A stretch of 48,369 nt of DNA from Chloroflexi bacterium RBG_13_51_36 (GTDB lineage: Bacteria; Chloroflexota; Dehalococcoidia; GIF9; AB-539-J10): assembly GCA_001796515.1 (NCBI GenBank), contig MGMS01000041.1:1-48369 (forward strand). Direction: 5' to 3'. The translations under genes and the position numbers were made by a program. Under the pieces are notes generated by a model. That model had not been told where the DNA came from. It ran no database searches and saw nothing but the letters and a program-made list of their open reading frames with translations. Positions within the stretch are counted from its first letter, which is position 1, and the number at the start of each line of letters is the position of its first letter. Shown here one piece after another: positions 7,719 through 15,934 of the stretch.

Positions 7719-8618
7719 ATGAGCAGGAAGCAGCTAGTAGGAATCGCCGCAGCATGCGCCGTACTCGTCGTCGTGGTGATGTTAGTCGTATTTCTAAATG
7801 GACGTAGTCCTGCCGGTGATCGGGTGGTGACTTTCCAGGACCGAAATCTGGAAACGGCCATACGTGACGCCCTGAACGAGCCGTCGGGACCCATTCACGC
7901 TTCTGAGCTTGCCGGGTTAGAAAGCCTCGCGGCGCCTAACAGCGGAATCGAACGTCTGTCGGGGCTCCAGTACTGTGCCAACCTGACGGGACTCGACCTG
8001 CAGCGCAACCAGATAAGTGATATCTCCCCTCTGGCCAGCCTCACCAACCTGACGGAACTTGATCTCTGGCACAACCAGATAAGTGATATCTCCCCTCTGG
8101 CCAACCTCACCAATCTGACGTACGTTGACCTCGGGGATAACCAGATAAGCGATATTTCAGCTCTGGCAAACCTCACCAACCTGACAGAAGCCCTCCTCTA
8201 CTCTAACCAGATAGCCGATATCTCCCCTCTGGCCAATCTGACCAACCTGCAGGGTCTCTCCCTCCAGTATAACCAGGCCAGTGATATCTCCCCTCTGGCT
8301 AACCTTACCGGCCTGATATACCTGGACCTCTGGAGCAACCAGATAACTGATATCTCCCCTCTAGCCAACCTCACCGGCCTGGCATATCTCTACCTTCCAA
8401 AGAATCAGATAAGCGATATTTCGGCTCTAACAGGCCTCACGCACCTGACAGAAATCCTCCTCTATAATAACCAGATAGTGGACATATTGCCGTTGGTGGA
8501 CAATCCCGGGCTGGGAAAACGGGACTATATTTCTCTAAAAAACAATCCCCTGAGCTCGGATTCCGTTGACATATATATACCGGAGCTCGTGGCGAGAAAC
8601 GTGACTGTTGAATACTAG
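7719..8618 (+). CDS. Secreted leucine-rich-repeat protein, internalin-like
   Basis: This 299-residue protein has an N-terminal hydrophobic segment (about 7-29, LVGIAAACAVLVVVVMLVVF) that is a signal peptide or anchor, and a cap region with FQDRNLETAIRDAL typical of internalin-like proteins. Eight 22-residue leucine-rich repeats follow, of the form SPLANLTNLTELDLWHNQIS-DI, and a short C-terminal cap. Such proteins form a curved solenoid outside the cell and bind proteins or surfaces; the ligand is unknown. No sorting motif or C-terminal anchor is present. ATG at 7719 follows AAGGAG. The repeat DNA is itself highly repetitive and open to copy-number change. Confidence 0.85.
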   Translation: MSRKQLVGIAAACAVLVVVVMLVVFLNGRSPAGDRVVTFQDRNLETAIRDALNEPSGPIHASELAGLESLAAPNSGIERLSGLQYCANLTGLDLQRNQISDISPLASLTNLTELDLWHNQISDISPLANLTNLTYVDLGDNQISDISALANLTNLTEALLYSNQIADISPLANLTNLQGLSLQYNQASDISPLANLTGLIYLDLWSNQITDISPLANLTGLAYLYLPKNQISDISALTGLTHLTEILLYNNQIVDILPLVDNPGLGKRDYISLKNNPLSSDSVDIYIPELVARNVTVEY

Positions 8619-8694
8619 ACACCAGGTAGTTGGTTCAAGTCGGTTTTGAGTTGGTAATCATGCGTGTCGGCCCATGTGACAGGCCGGAAACTCC

Positions 8695-8887
8695 GGTAGC
8701 ATTTTCCGGTCCCGATAATCATGAGGTCGCCAGTCATTGGCAGAGCCAGTACATGAGTGCATAGTGTCGACTCTTGTAGCTAATGAGATAGTGAAATCGT
8801 CCCCAAAATGTCATAACTTTGTAATATTGTTGGCCTCCTTTTTATGACTTTTCTACGGGCCGTGGTTCATAATTTCACTGTAATTTG
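8695..8887 (+). repeat. Dispersed repeat R, copy 1, upstream of the DUF5752 gene
   Basis: Positions 8701-8825 match 18581-18705 with about 10 differences in 125 bases. Weaker similarity runs on to about 8887, sharing TTTTATGACT and ATTTCACTG. The best conserved core includes GCAGAGCCAGTACATGAGTG and CTAATGAGATAGTGAAATCG. It is non-coding. Both copies end 36 to 66 bases before a start codon, so R may carry a promoter or regulatory site. The rest of the 8619-8922 intergenic region shows nothing else I can name. Confidence 0.8.
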
Positions 8888-8922
8888 GAATGAAGATACT
8901 CATAAATCAGGAGGTATAAAAC

Positions 8923-9240
8923 ATGGCAAAGAAAGTCAAGATAAAGGCAAAAGAGAAGAAGGGACCGGAGAAACCGCTGGTCAAAGTCCCCGCCCAGTAT
9001 GTGTTCTACTGCCATGATGGCGGCGTATTTGCCGACCTTAGAGAATTAGCTGAAGGCTTGAAGGCTATGTCGGACGAAACCTTCGCCTATCACTCTAATC
9101 TGCAGAAACAGGACTTCAGCAACTGGGTGAGAGACGTGATCGGTGACGAAGAACTGGCCAATGACCTGGCGAAGGCAGGCAACAGGTTGCAGGCAGCCGA
9201 GTATTTGGTCGCCAGAATAGCTTCGTTTATCAGCAAATAA
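8923..9240 (+). CDS. DUF5752-like small protein next to trehalose synthase-like gene
   Basis: This 105-residue soluble protein has a lysine-rich first 17 residues and a compact helical domain with YVFYCHDGGVFADLRELAEG, TFAYHSNLQKQDFSNWVRDV and GDEELANDL. I place it in the DUF5752 family from memory. These small proteins are often encoded beside trehalose-synthase-like glycosyltransferases, and that is the arrangement here: the glycosyltransferase starts 236 bases downstream. The biochemical role is unknown; helping or regulating the enzyme is only a guess from neighbourhood. ATG at 8923 follows AGGAGG. The dispersed repeat R ends 35 bases upstream and may contribute its promoter. Confidence 0.7.
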   Translation: MAKKVKIKAKEKKGPEKPLVKVPAQYVFYCHDGGVFADLRELAEGLKAMSDETFAYHSNLQKQDFSNWVRDVIGDEELANDLAKAGNRLQAAEYLVARIASFISK

Positions 9241-9476
9241 CCGGAACAACACGGCCGGTAAATAGACTCATTCCGACCTGTCCCTGTACCAGTGGACGGG
9301 TAATGAGATGTTTGAGAAGTGAACCAGCAGGTATATGTTGTCACCTAGGTCTGGAAACGGGGCATCGCTTCAGATAGATAACCAAGATAGGAGCGAGTGA
9401 ACACTGACGGTGAAACAGGCAGACAAGCGCTTAAATACTGAGCAGGGGTCAAAATCATTCGTACAGGAGAATGATT

Positions 9477-10712
9477 ATGCAGCATTACAGAATCAAACAT
9501 ATAGGAGACTATAAGCGGTTCATTGGTGAGGAAACAGTTCAGCGTATACGGGAAAAGGCCAAAAAGGTCCAAAACCTTCATATAGTCAATGTAAATTCAA
9601 CTTACTATGGGGGAGGTGTTTCCCAGCTGCTATCATCGCTGACACTTCTAATGAACAGCCTGGGCATTAGAACCGGCTGGAGAGTTATCCATGGCCCTCC
9701 AGATTTCTTCAGCGTAACCAAAAAGATTCACAACGCACTGCAAGGAGGACACATCAACCTCACAGGTCGTAAGAAGCGCCTTTATGAGATAGTGGTATAC
9801 GAGAATGCAATACGAAACCACCTGGACCAAGATCTCGTCATCATCCATGACCCTCAACCACTTCCAATAATCAATCATTACCGCAAGAAAAGCCCCTGGG
9901 TCTGGCGTTGTCATATTGATCTTTCCGCTCCCAATCCGGAGGTATGGGACTATCTGGTTCCATTCATAGAAAAGTACGATGCAGTGATCCTCAGTAGCCG
10001 AGACTACGCGCAGAAAATCAAGACGCCGCAGCTGTTTTTCCTGCCGGCTATAGACCCTTTCACTATCACCAACCGTGAGCTACCGCCACGCGAAATAGAT
10101 GAAAGGCTCAAGCATTACCATATTCCCACGGATTTCCCAATAGTGACACAAATATCGCGATTTGATCGCTGGAAAGACCCTGAGGGTGTGATTAAGGCTT
10201 TCAAGCTAGCAAGAAAAGAGGTGGACTGCACACTGGTGCTATTAGGCAACGTAGCCACTGACGACCCTGAAGGAGAAGAGGTGTACAGGTCATTATCTGC
10301 TAGCCGGGAAGAGCGTATTATCATTCTCACGGTTCAAGATGGAGCCTTAGTGAATGCCCTTCAAAGGAGGGCTACAGTTGTCCTACAGAAGTCGATTCAC
10401 GAAGGCTTTGGACTGACTGTTACCGAAGCTATGTGGAAAGGTGCTGCCGTAATTGGGGGTAACGCAGGGGGCATTCGTCATCAGATTGAAGATGGAGTAA
10501 ACGGTTTTCTTGTTTCCTCGATCGATGAGGCTGCTAACAGGATTGTACAGCTCGTAAAAGATAGAGACCTGAGAGGGCATCTAGGCCAGAAAGCGAGAGA
10601 GACGGTTAGGCAGCGATTTCTGTTACCACGGTTGCTCGAGCAGTATCTTGACTTATTCAATTCCTTTGAAATTACCTTCCGACTAGCTCAAAAAGTGAAT
10701 GATAACGATTGA
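9477..10712 (+). CDS. treT: Trehalose synthase (TreT)-like GT4 glycosyltransferase
   Basis: This is a GT-B fold glycosyltransferase of about 411 residues. TreT-type enzymes join NDP-glucose and glucose to give trehalose, and can run in reverse. Visible markers are the N-terminal VNSTYYGGGVSQLL acceptor-side loop, HDPQPLPI and WRCHIDLS, the linker PAIDPFT, the donor-site run QISRFDRWKDPEGVI, and the catalytic EGFGLTVTE with GGNAGGI. An ATG at 9471 is also in frame, but AGGAG at 9465-9469 is one base from it and seven from the ATG at 9477, so I prefer 9477. It heads a plus-strand run with a proton ATPase, PEP synthase and glycogen phosphorylase. Other GT4 specificities cannot be excluded. Confidence 0.8.
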   Translation: MQHYRIKHIGDYKRFIGEETVQRIREKAKKVQNLHIVNVNSTYYGGGVSQLLSSLTLLMNSLGIRTGWRVIHGPPDFFSVTKKIHNALQGGHINLTGRKKRLYEIVVYENAIRNHLDQDLVIIHDPQPLPIINHYRKKSPWVWRCHIDLSAPNPEVWDYLVPFIEKYDAVILSSRDYAQKIKTPQLFFLPAIDPFTITNRELPPREIDERLKHYHIPTDFPIVTQISRFDRWKDPEGVIKAFKLARKEVDCTLVLLGNVATDDPEGEEVYRSLSASREERIIILTVQDGALVNALQRRATVVLQKSIHEGFGLTVTEAMWKGAAVIGGNAGGIRHQIEDGVNGFLVSSIDEAANRIVQLVKDRDLRGHLGQKARETVRQRFLLPRLLEQYLDLFNSFEITFRLAQKVNDND

Positions 10713-10771
10713 GGACATTATTAGCATGACTCACGCGTGTCTAAGCTGGGTACCATTTGAGGAGACAGCAA

Positions 10772-13276
10772 ATGGATAAGTCTAAAGATAGAAAGGAAAC
10801 TGAATCTAAGACTCAGACGCCCGGGACACCGGAACAACCTTTAAAAGACCTGCCCGTCGCAGAACTAATGAAGCGCCTTAGCACATCCACTGATGGCTTA
10901 AGTCAGCGAGAGTCGCAGGACCGCCTAGAAAAATATGGTTACAATGAAATTGAGGAGAAGCGCGTTAGTCCTCTCCTAAAATTCCTGTCTTATTTCTGGG
11001 GTCCAATACCCATCATGATCATCATAGCGGCTATCCTGTCAGCGGTGCTGCGTCACTGGCCGGATATGGGCGTCATTCTGGCACTACTGGTAGTAAATGC
11101 CGTGGTGGGCTTTCGTGAGGAATATCAGGCGGACAGCACTATCGCTGCGCTCAAGAAGAACTTGGCCCTCAAAGCAAAGGTTAAGCGAGACGGAGAATGG
11201 GCAAGTATTGCAGCACGCGAACTGGTACCAGGTGATTTCGTGCGCCTTCGTATAGGCGATATCATACCGGCAGATGCTAAACTTCTCGAGGGGGACCCGG
11301 TACAGGTTGACCAATCAGCCTTGACTGGCGAGTCTCTCCCGGTTGAACACAAATCAGGAGACGCGGTCTTCTCCGGCTCCGTCCTGAAGCAGGGTGAAAT
11401 CGACGCCGTAGTATTTGCCACAGGCAAAGACACTTACTATGGGAAGACTGCCGAACTGGTCAAATCAGCACAGACGCGAAGTCATCTCCAGCGCGCCATC
11501 ATCAAGATTGCTGATTATTTGCTCATCATTGCGGCAGTATTAGCTGTCTTGATAATAGGTGTGGCAATATCCCGGCATGACTCGCTACTGCAGGTACTGC
11601 AATTTGTGCTCGTACTGACCATAGCTGCGGTCCCTGTGGCAATGCCGGCGGTTCTATCAGTGACCATGGCTCTGGGAGCCAAGATGCTAGCAGCAAAGCA
11701 GGCGATTGTCACCAAGCTGACAGCAGTCGAAGAGATAGCTGGTATTGATGTTCTGTGTTCAGATAAGACCGGCACGCTAACCAAGGCTGACCTGACGCCA
11801 GGAGAGCCTTTCACCGTAAGCAATGTTAAACCGGAAGAAGTGATTTTAGCCGGCGCGCTGGCTTCACGTGCTGAAGACCAGGACCCCATTGACCTCGCTG
11901 TATTGAGTGGGGTCAAGGACCCCAAATTGCTGAAATCATATCAAATTGTTCATTTTCAGCCCTTTGACCCGGTCCACAAACGCACTGAAGCCGAAGTGAA
12001 GGGGCCTGACGGACAAATCTTCAAGGTTACCAAAGGTGCGCCCCAGGTTATTCTGGCACTGGACCCTAGCTCGGAGAAGATACGAGCAGAGGTTGACAAG
12101 GCAGTTAACGAGTTTGCCTCCCGTGGCTTTCGCTCCCTGGGCGTAGCACGCACTGATGACAAAGATAAGTGGCAACTTATCGGCGTAATTCCGCTCTCTG
12201 ACCCGCTGCGCGGAGATTCAAAGGACACTATTAAGACCACTCGTGAAATGGGGCTAGCAGTCAAAATGGTCACCGGAGACCAACTGGCTATCGCCAAGGA
12301 AATCGGCCGGCAGCTGGGGCTTGGCACCAACATTGTGGATGCCAGCGTCTTTGATGAAACAAAACACATTGAAGCCGGGCAGCTGGCCGATGCCATAGAA
12401 GGGGCGGATGGCTTTGCCCAGGTATTTCCCGAGCACAAGTATCACATCGTCGAGGTGCTACAGCAGCGAGGGCACATCGTGGGTATGACTGGCGATGGCG
12501 TGAACGATGCACCGGCTTTGAAAAAAGCTGATGCCGGCATCGCCGTGGCCGGGGCCACCGATGCCGGCCGGGCTGCCGCCAGCATCGTGCTTCTGACGCC
12601 AGGCCTTTCTGTCATTATCGACGCCATCAAGGAAAGTCGCAAGATATTCCAACGTATGCTCAACTACGCCATCTATCGAATTGCCGAGACGATTGCTCTT
12701 CTGGGATTCCTGACCCTGGCAATACTTATATTCAAAGTATATCCAGTGACAGCGATAATGATAGTGCTGCTGGCGATACTAAACGATGGTGCCATCTTAT
12801 CCATTGCTTATGACAAGGTGCATTACTCTAACCAACCCGAGGTTTGGAATATGCGTGTGGTGCTTGGCGTGGCTACCACACTGGGAGCTTTTGCCATGCT
12901 CCGGTCTTTCGGCATCTTCTATCTGGGCGACAGCGTATTTCATCTTAACACCGATGTGCTTCGAACACTCGTATATCTGAATCTGTCCGTAGGGGGCCAC
13001 CTGACCCTCTTTGCTGCCCGCACTAAAGGTCCTTTCTGGTCGATTAAGCCCGCACCGATACTGTTGGCAGCCGTACTCGGAACCCAGGCAGTAGCTACTC
13101 TTATCGCCGTCTACGGTTTATTTATGACACCGTTGGGTTGGACTTGTGCCGGCATGGTCTGGGGTTACTGTCTCGGGCTGTTCCTCTTGCAGGATTTGGT
13201 GAAGCTCGCTGCTCATAGAATCTTCTTTGGGGAACACAGTGGCTATTTTGGAAGGCACGTGAGAAAGGAAGCCTAG
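10772..13276 (+). CDS. P3A-type plasma-membrane H+-transporting ATPase
   Basis: This 834-residue P-type ATPase resembles the proton pumps of plant and yeast plasma membranes. It has the actuator motif ALTGESLPVEH, the phosphorylation site CSDKTGTLTKADL, the nucleotide-domain TGDQLAIAKEIGRQLG, and the hinge GMTGDGVNDAPALKKADAGI. The M6 segment MIVLLAILNDGAILSIAYDK keeps the aspartate that in plant pumps (Asp684) carries the proton. The plant gatekeeper Asn of M2 appears replaced in REEYQADSTIAAL (my alignment). No large C-terminal regulatory domain is present. A TTG at 10757 is in frame, but it overlaps the AGGAG site that serves ATG 10772. It would export protons at the expense of ATP. Confidence 0.88.
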   Translation: MDKSKDRKETESKTQTPGTPEQPLKDLPVAELMKRLSTSTDGLSQRESQDRLEKYGYNEIEEKRVSPLLKFLSYFWGPIPIMIIIAAILSAVLRHWPDMGVILALLVVNAVVGFREEYQADSTIAALKKNLALKAKVKRDGEWASIAARELVPGDFVRLRIGDIIPADAKLLEGDPVQVDQSALTGESLPVEHKSGDAVFSGSVLKQGEIDAVVFATGKDTYYGKTAELVKSAQTRSHLQRAIIKIADYLLIIAAVLAVLIIGVAISRHDSLLQVLQFVLVLTIAAVPVAMPAVLSVTMALGAKMLAAKQAIVTKLTAVEEIAGIDVLCSDKTGTLTKADLTPGEPFTVSNVKPEEVILAGALASRAEDQDPIDLAVLSGVKDPKLLKSYQIVHFQPFDPVHKRTEAEVKGPDGQIFKVTKGAPQVILALDPSSEKIRAEVDKAVNEFASRGFRSLGVARTDDKDKWQLIGVIPLSDPLRGDSKDTIKTTREMGLAVKMVTGDQLAIAKEIGRQLGLGTNIVDASVFDETKHIEAGQLADAIEGADGFAQVFPEHKYHIVEVLQQRGHIVGMTGDGVNDAPALKKADAGIAVAGATDAGRAAASIVLLTPGLSVIIDAIKESRKIFQRMLNYAIYRIAETIALLGFLTLAILIFKVYPVTAIMIVLLAILNDGAILSIAYDKVHYSNQPEVWNMRVVLGVATTLGAFAMLRSFGIFYLGDSVFHLNTDVLRTLVYLNLSVGGHLTLFAARTKGPFWSIKPAPILLAAVLGTQAVATLIAVYGLFMTPLGWTCAGMVWGYCLGLFLLQDLVKLAAHRIFFGEHSGYFGRHVRKEA

Positions 13277-13390
13277 CCAAGCATCAGAGGCTGGGACTGT
13301 GGCGAAAATGTTCAAGAGTCGAGCTGACAAATCAAATGGAGATATCCGGGCAAAGAGAAGCTCGTTGATAATAAGCAGGAGGAGGACAAC

Positions 13391-15934
13391 ATGAGCCAGA
13401 CATTCAAATACATCAGATTCTTTAAAGACCTGGGGATGAATGACGTTCCGCTGGTTGGGGGCAAGACAGCCTCTCTCGGGGAAATGTACCGGGAACTCGT
13501 TCCGCAAGGCGTCAAAGTGCCCAATGGCTTTGCCATCACTGCCTCGGCCTATCGTTACATTCTCGATAAGGCCAATGCCTGGGATGCCCTGCACAAAGCT
13601 CTGGATGGTATCGATGCGAACAACATGGCCGATCTGGCAAATCGCGGAAGGCAGGCGCGTGCGATTGTCTATGGTGCTCCCATCCCCAATGATTTGAGGC
13701 AAGAGATACTCGGTGCTTATGAGGCTCTTCAAGATGAGTACGGGCATGACCTGAGCCTAGCAGTGCGAAGCTCCGCCACAGCAGAGGACTTGCCCAATGT
13801 AAGCTTTGCCGGCCAACATGAGAGCTACCTGAACATATACGGTGATGAACTGCTCATAGATTCCTGCAAACGCTGCTTTGCCAGCCTTTTTACCGACCGA
13901 GCCATTCATTATCGCATTGACCAGGGCTTCGGTCACTTCAAGGTGTACCTCTCCATTGCAGTCATGAAGATGGTGCGTTCGGATATGGGCTCAAGCGGTG
14001 TCATTTTCTCTTTGGACACGGAGTCAGGCTTCCGAGATGTAGTATTCATAACTGGCGCCTACGGACTAGGTGAGAATGTGGTTCAGGGTGCTGTAGACCC
14101 GGACGAGTTCTATGTCTTCAAACCAACTCTGGAGCAAGGCTACCGCAAGATTCTGCGGCGCGTGCTCGGCAACAAAGAAATCAAGATGGTTTATCGCGAA
14201 GGAGGGACCCGGGAAGCTACCCGCAATATTCCAACGCCCCAGACTGACCGAGAGCATTTCTGTATCTCCGATGAAGAGGTGCTCAGCCTGGCGGACTATG
14301 CAGTCAAAGTAGAAAAACACTATTCTCAGAAAGCGGGATATCCTTTGCCCATGGATATGGAGTGGGCAAAAGATGGCAAGGACGGACAGCTTTATATGGT
14401 CCAGGCACGGCCCGAGACTGTCATCTCGCAGAGGCAGATAAGCATGCTTGAAGAGTTTGTGCTTCAGGGCACGGGGAAGGTTTTGGCAACAGGTCGCTCG
14501 GTTGGAGAAAAAATCGCCAGCGGGACAGCTCATAATATTTTGGACACCGATCACCTTTCTGAATTCAAGGCTGGGGAAGTCCTGGTTGCCGATACTACAT
14601 CTCCAGATTGGGAACCGGTAATGAAGACCGCGGCGGCCATCGTAACAAATCGCGGTGGCCGCACCTGTCACGCTGCCATCGTTAGCCGGGAGTTGGGCAT
14701 ACCTGCCGTAGTTGGAGCTGAAAATGCCACTATCAACATTCCTGGCGGTGAGAAGGTGACCGTTTCTTGCGCTGAAGGGGATGCTGGGAAGGTTTACCAG
14801 GGAGAGATTCCCTTCGTCGTGAATAAAACAGACCTCAGTGCTCTAGGACAACCCAGCACAAAGATAATGATTAACCTGGGCAATCCAGAACTGGCTTTCA
14901 AGACTAGCTTCATTCCTAATGACGGGATAGGCCTGGCCCGCATGGAGTTTATTATCAGTGAATACATCAAAATCCACCCCATGGCTCTGGTACATCCTGA
15001 GCGTGTGACCGATACCAAGGAAAGGAAAGCTATCGATCGTATCACTCAAGGTTATGAGAAGCCCGCTGCTTTCTTCATTGAACGCCTATCAGAGGGTGTC
15101 GGTACTATTGCCGCGGCTTTCTATCCCAAACCGGTGGTAGTGCGCATGTCTGACTTTAAGAGCAATGAGTACGCCAGCCTTTTGGGCGGGAAATTCTTTG
15201 AGCAGAGTGAGAATAATCCGATGCTGGGCTTTCGTGGGGCGTCACGCTATACTCACTCTGCCTATGTTGAGGGCTTCGCACTGGAATGCGCCGCTATGAA
15301 GCGGGTTAGAGACGAGATGGGGCTTACCAATGTTAAGCTTATGATTCCCTTCTGCCGGCGGGTTAAGGAAGCAGCGCAGGTGATTAAAAAAATGGCGAAA
15401 TTTGGTTTGAAGCGGGGCGAGAATGACCTTGAAATCTATGTTATGTGTGAAATCCCAAATAATGTCATCCAGATTGATGCCTTTGCCAAGTATTTTGACG
15501 GCTTTTCCATAGGCTCCAATGACTTAGCTCAACTTGTTCTGGGCGTAGACCGGGATTCGGAAATTGTGGCTTTTGATTATGACGAGCGCGATGCCGGTGT
15601 GAAGGAAATGATACGTCTGGCGGTAGAGGGCTGTAAGCGGAATAAACGGCATTCAGGGCTATGTGGACAGGCCCCTTCGGACTACCCTGAGATGGCTGAG
15701 TTCTTGGTGAGCATCGGTATTGACTCGATGAGCCTGAATCCTGATGCTGTCCTCAAGACCACGCTGCACGTGCTTGATGTAGAAAAGAAGCTGAAACGAA
15801 GTCCACCGCCAGCATGGCGAAATAGACTTTCGCCAAAACAATCACATAACAATGACAGCGGGAAAGAAACTGTGGAAACGAAGAAAATTGTGAAAAGAGC
15901 ATCCAAAAGAAACGTAGGAAACCATGCCAGCTAG
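13391..15934 (+). CDS. ppsA: Phosphoenolpyruvate synthase
   Basis: PEP synthase makes phosphoenolpyruvate from pyruvate and ATP, giving AMP and phosphate, and feeds gluconeogenesis. The 847-residue protein shows the N-terminal ATP-grasp part (VPLVGGKTASLGEMYREL, VRSSATAEDLPNVSFAGQ), the swivelling phosphohistidine domain with GGRTCHAAIVSRELGIPAVV (catalytic His), and the C-terminal TIM barrel (GFRGASRY, MIPFCRR, FSIGSNDLAQL, GLCGQAPSDYP with the catalytic Cys). The last 40 or so residues form a basic tail not usual for the family. ATG at 13391 follows AGGAGGA. The 3' end overlaps the next gene by 11 bases, implying coupling with glycogen phosphorylase. Confidence 0.95.
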   Translation: MSQTFKYIRFFKDLGMNDVPLVGGKTASLGEMYRELVPQGVKVPNGFAITASAYRYILDKANAWDALHKALDGIDANNMADLANRGRQARAIVYGAPIPNDLRQEILGAYEALQDEYGHDLSLAVRSSATAEDLPNVSFAGQHESYLNIYGDELLIDSCKRCFASLFTDRAIHYRIDQGFGHFKVYLSIAVMKMVRSDMGSSGVIFSLDTESGFRDVVFITGAYGLGENVVQGAVDPDEFYVFKPTLEQGYRKILRRVLGNKEIKMVYREGGTREATRNIPTPQTDREHFCISDEEVLSLADYAVKVEKHYSQKAGYPLPMDMEWAKDGKDGQLYMVQARPETVISQRQISMLEEFVLQGTGKVLATGRSVGEKIASGTAHNILDTDHLSEFKAGEVLVADTTSPDWEPVMKTAAAIVTNRGGRTCHAAIVSRELGIPAVVGAENATINIPGGEKVTVSCAEGDAGKVYQGEIPFVVNKTDLSALGQPSTKIMINLGNPELAFKTSFIPNDGIGLARMEFIISEYIKIHPMALVHPERVTDTKERKAIDRITQGYEKPAAFFIERLSEGVGTIAAAFYPKPVVVRMSDFKSNEYASLLGGKFFEQSENNPMLGFRGASRYTHSAYVEGFALECAAMKRVRDEMGLTNVKLMIPFCRRVKEAAQVIKKMAKFGLKRGENDLEIYVMCEIPNNVIQIDAFAKYFDGFSIGSNDLAQLVLGVDRDSEIVAFDYDERDAGVKEMIRLAVEGCKRNKRHSGLCGQAPSDYPEMAEFLVSIGIDSMSLNPDAVLKTTLHVLDVEKKLKRSPPPAWRNRLSPKQSHNNDSGKETVETKKIVKRASKRNVGNHAS

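Noticed and set aside
7980-8500. Regular 66-bp periodicity suggesting a CRISPR or tandem array
   Set aside because: The period is the 22-residue leucine-rich repeat of a coding gene, with no spacers.
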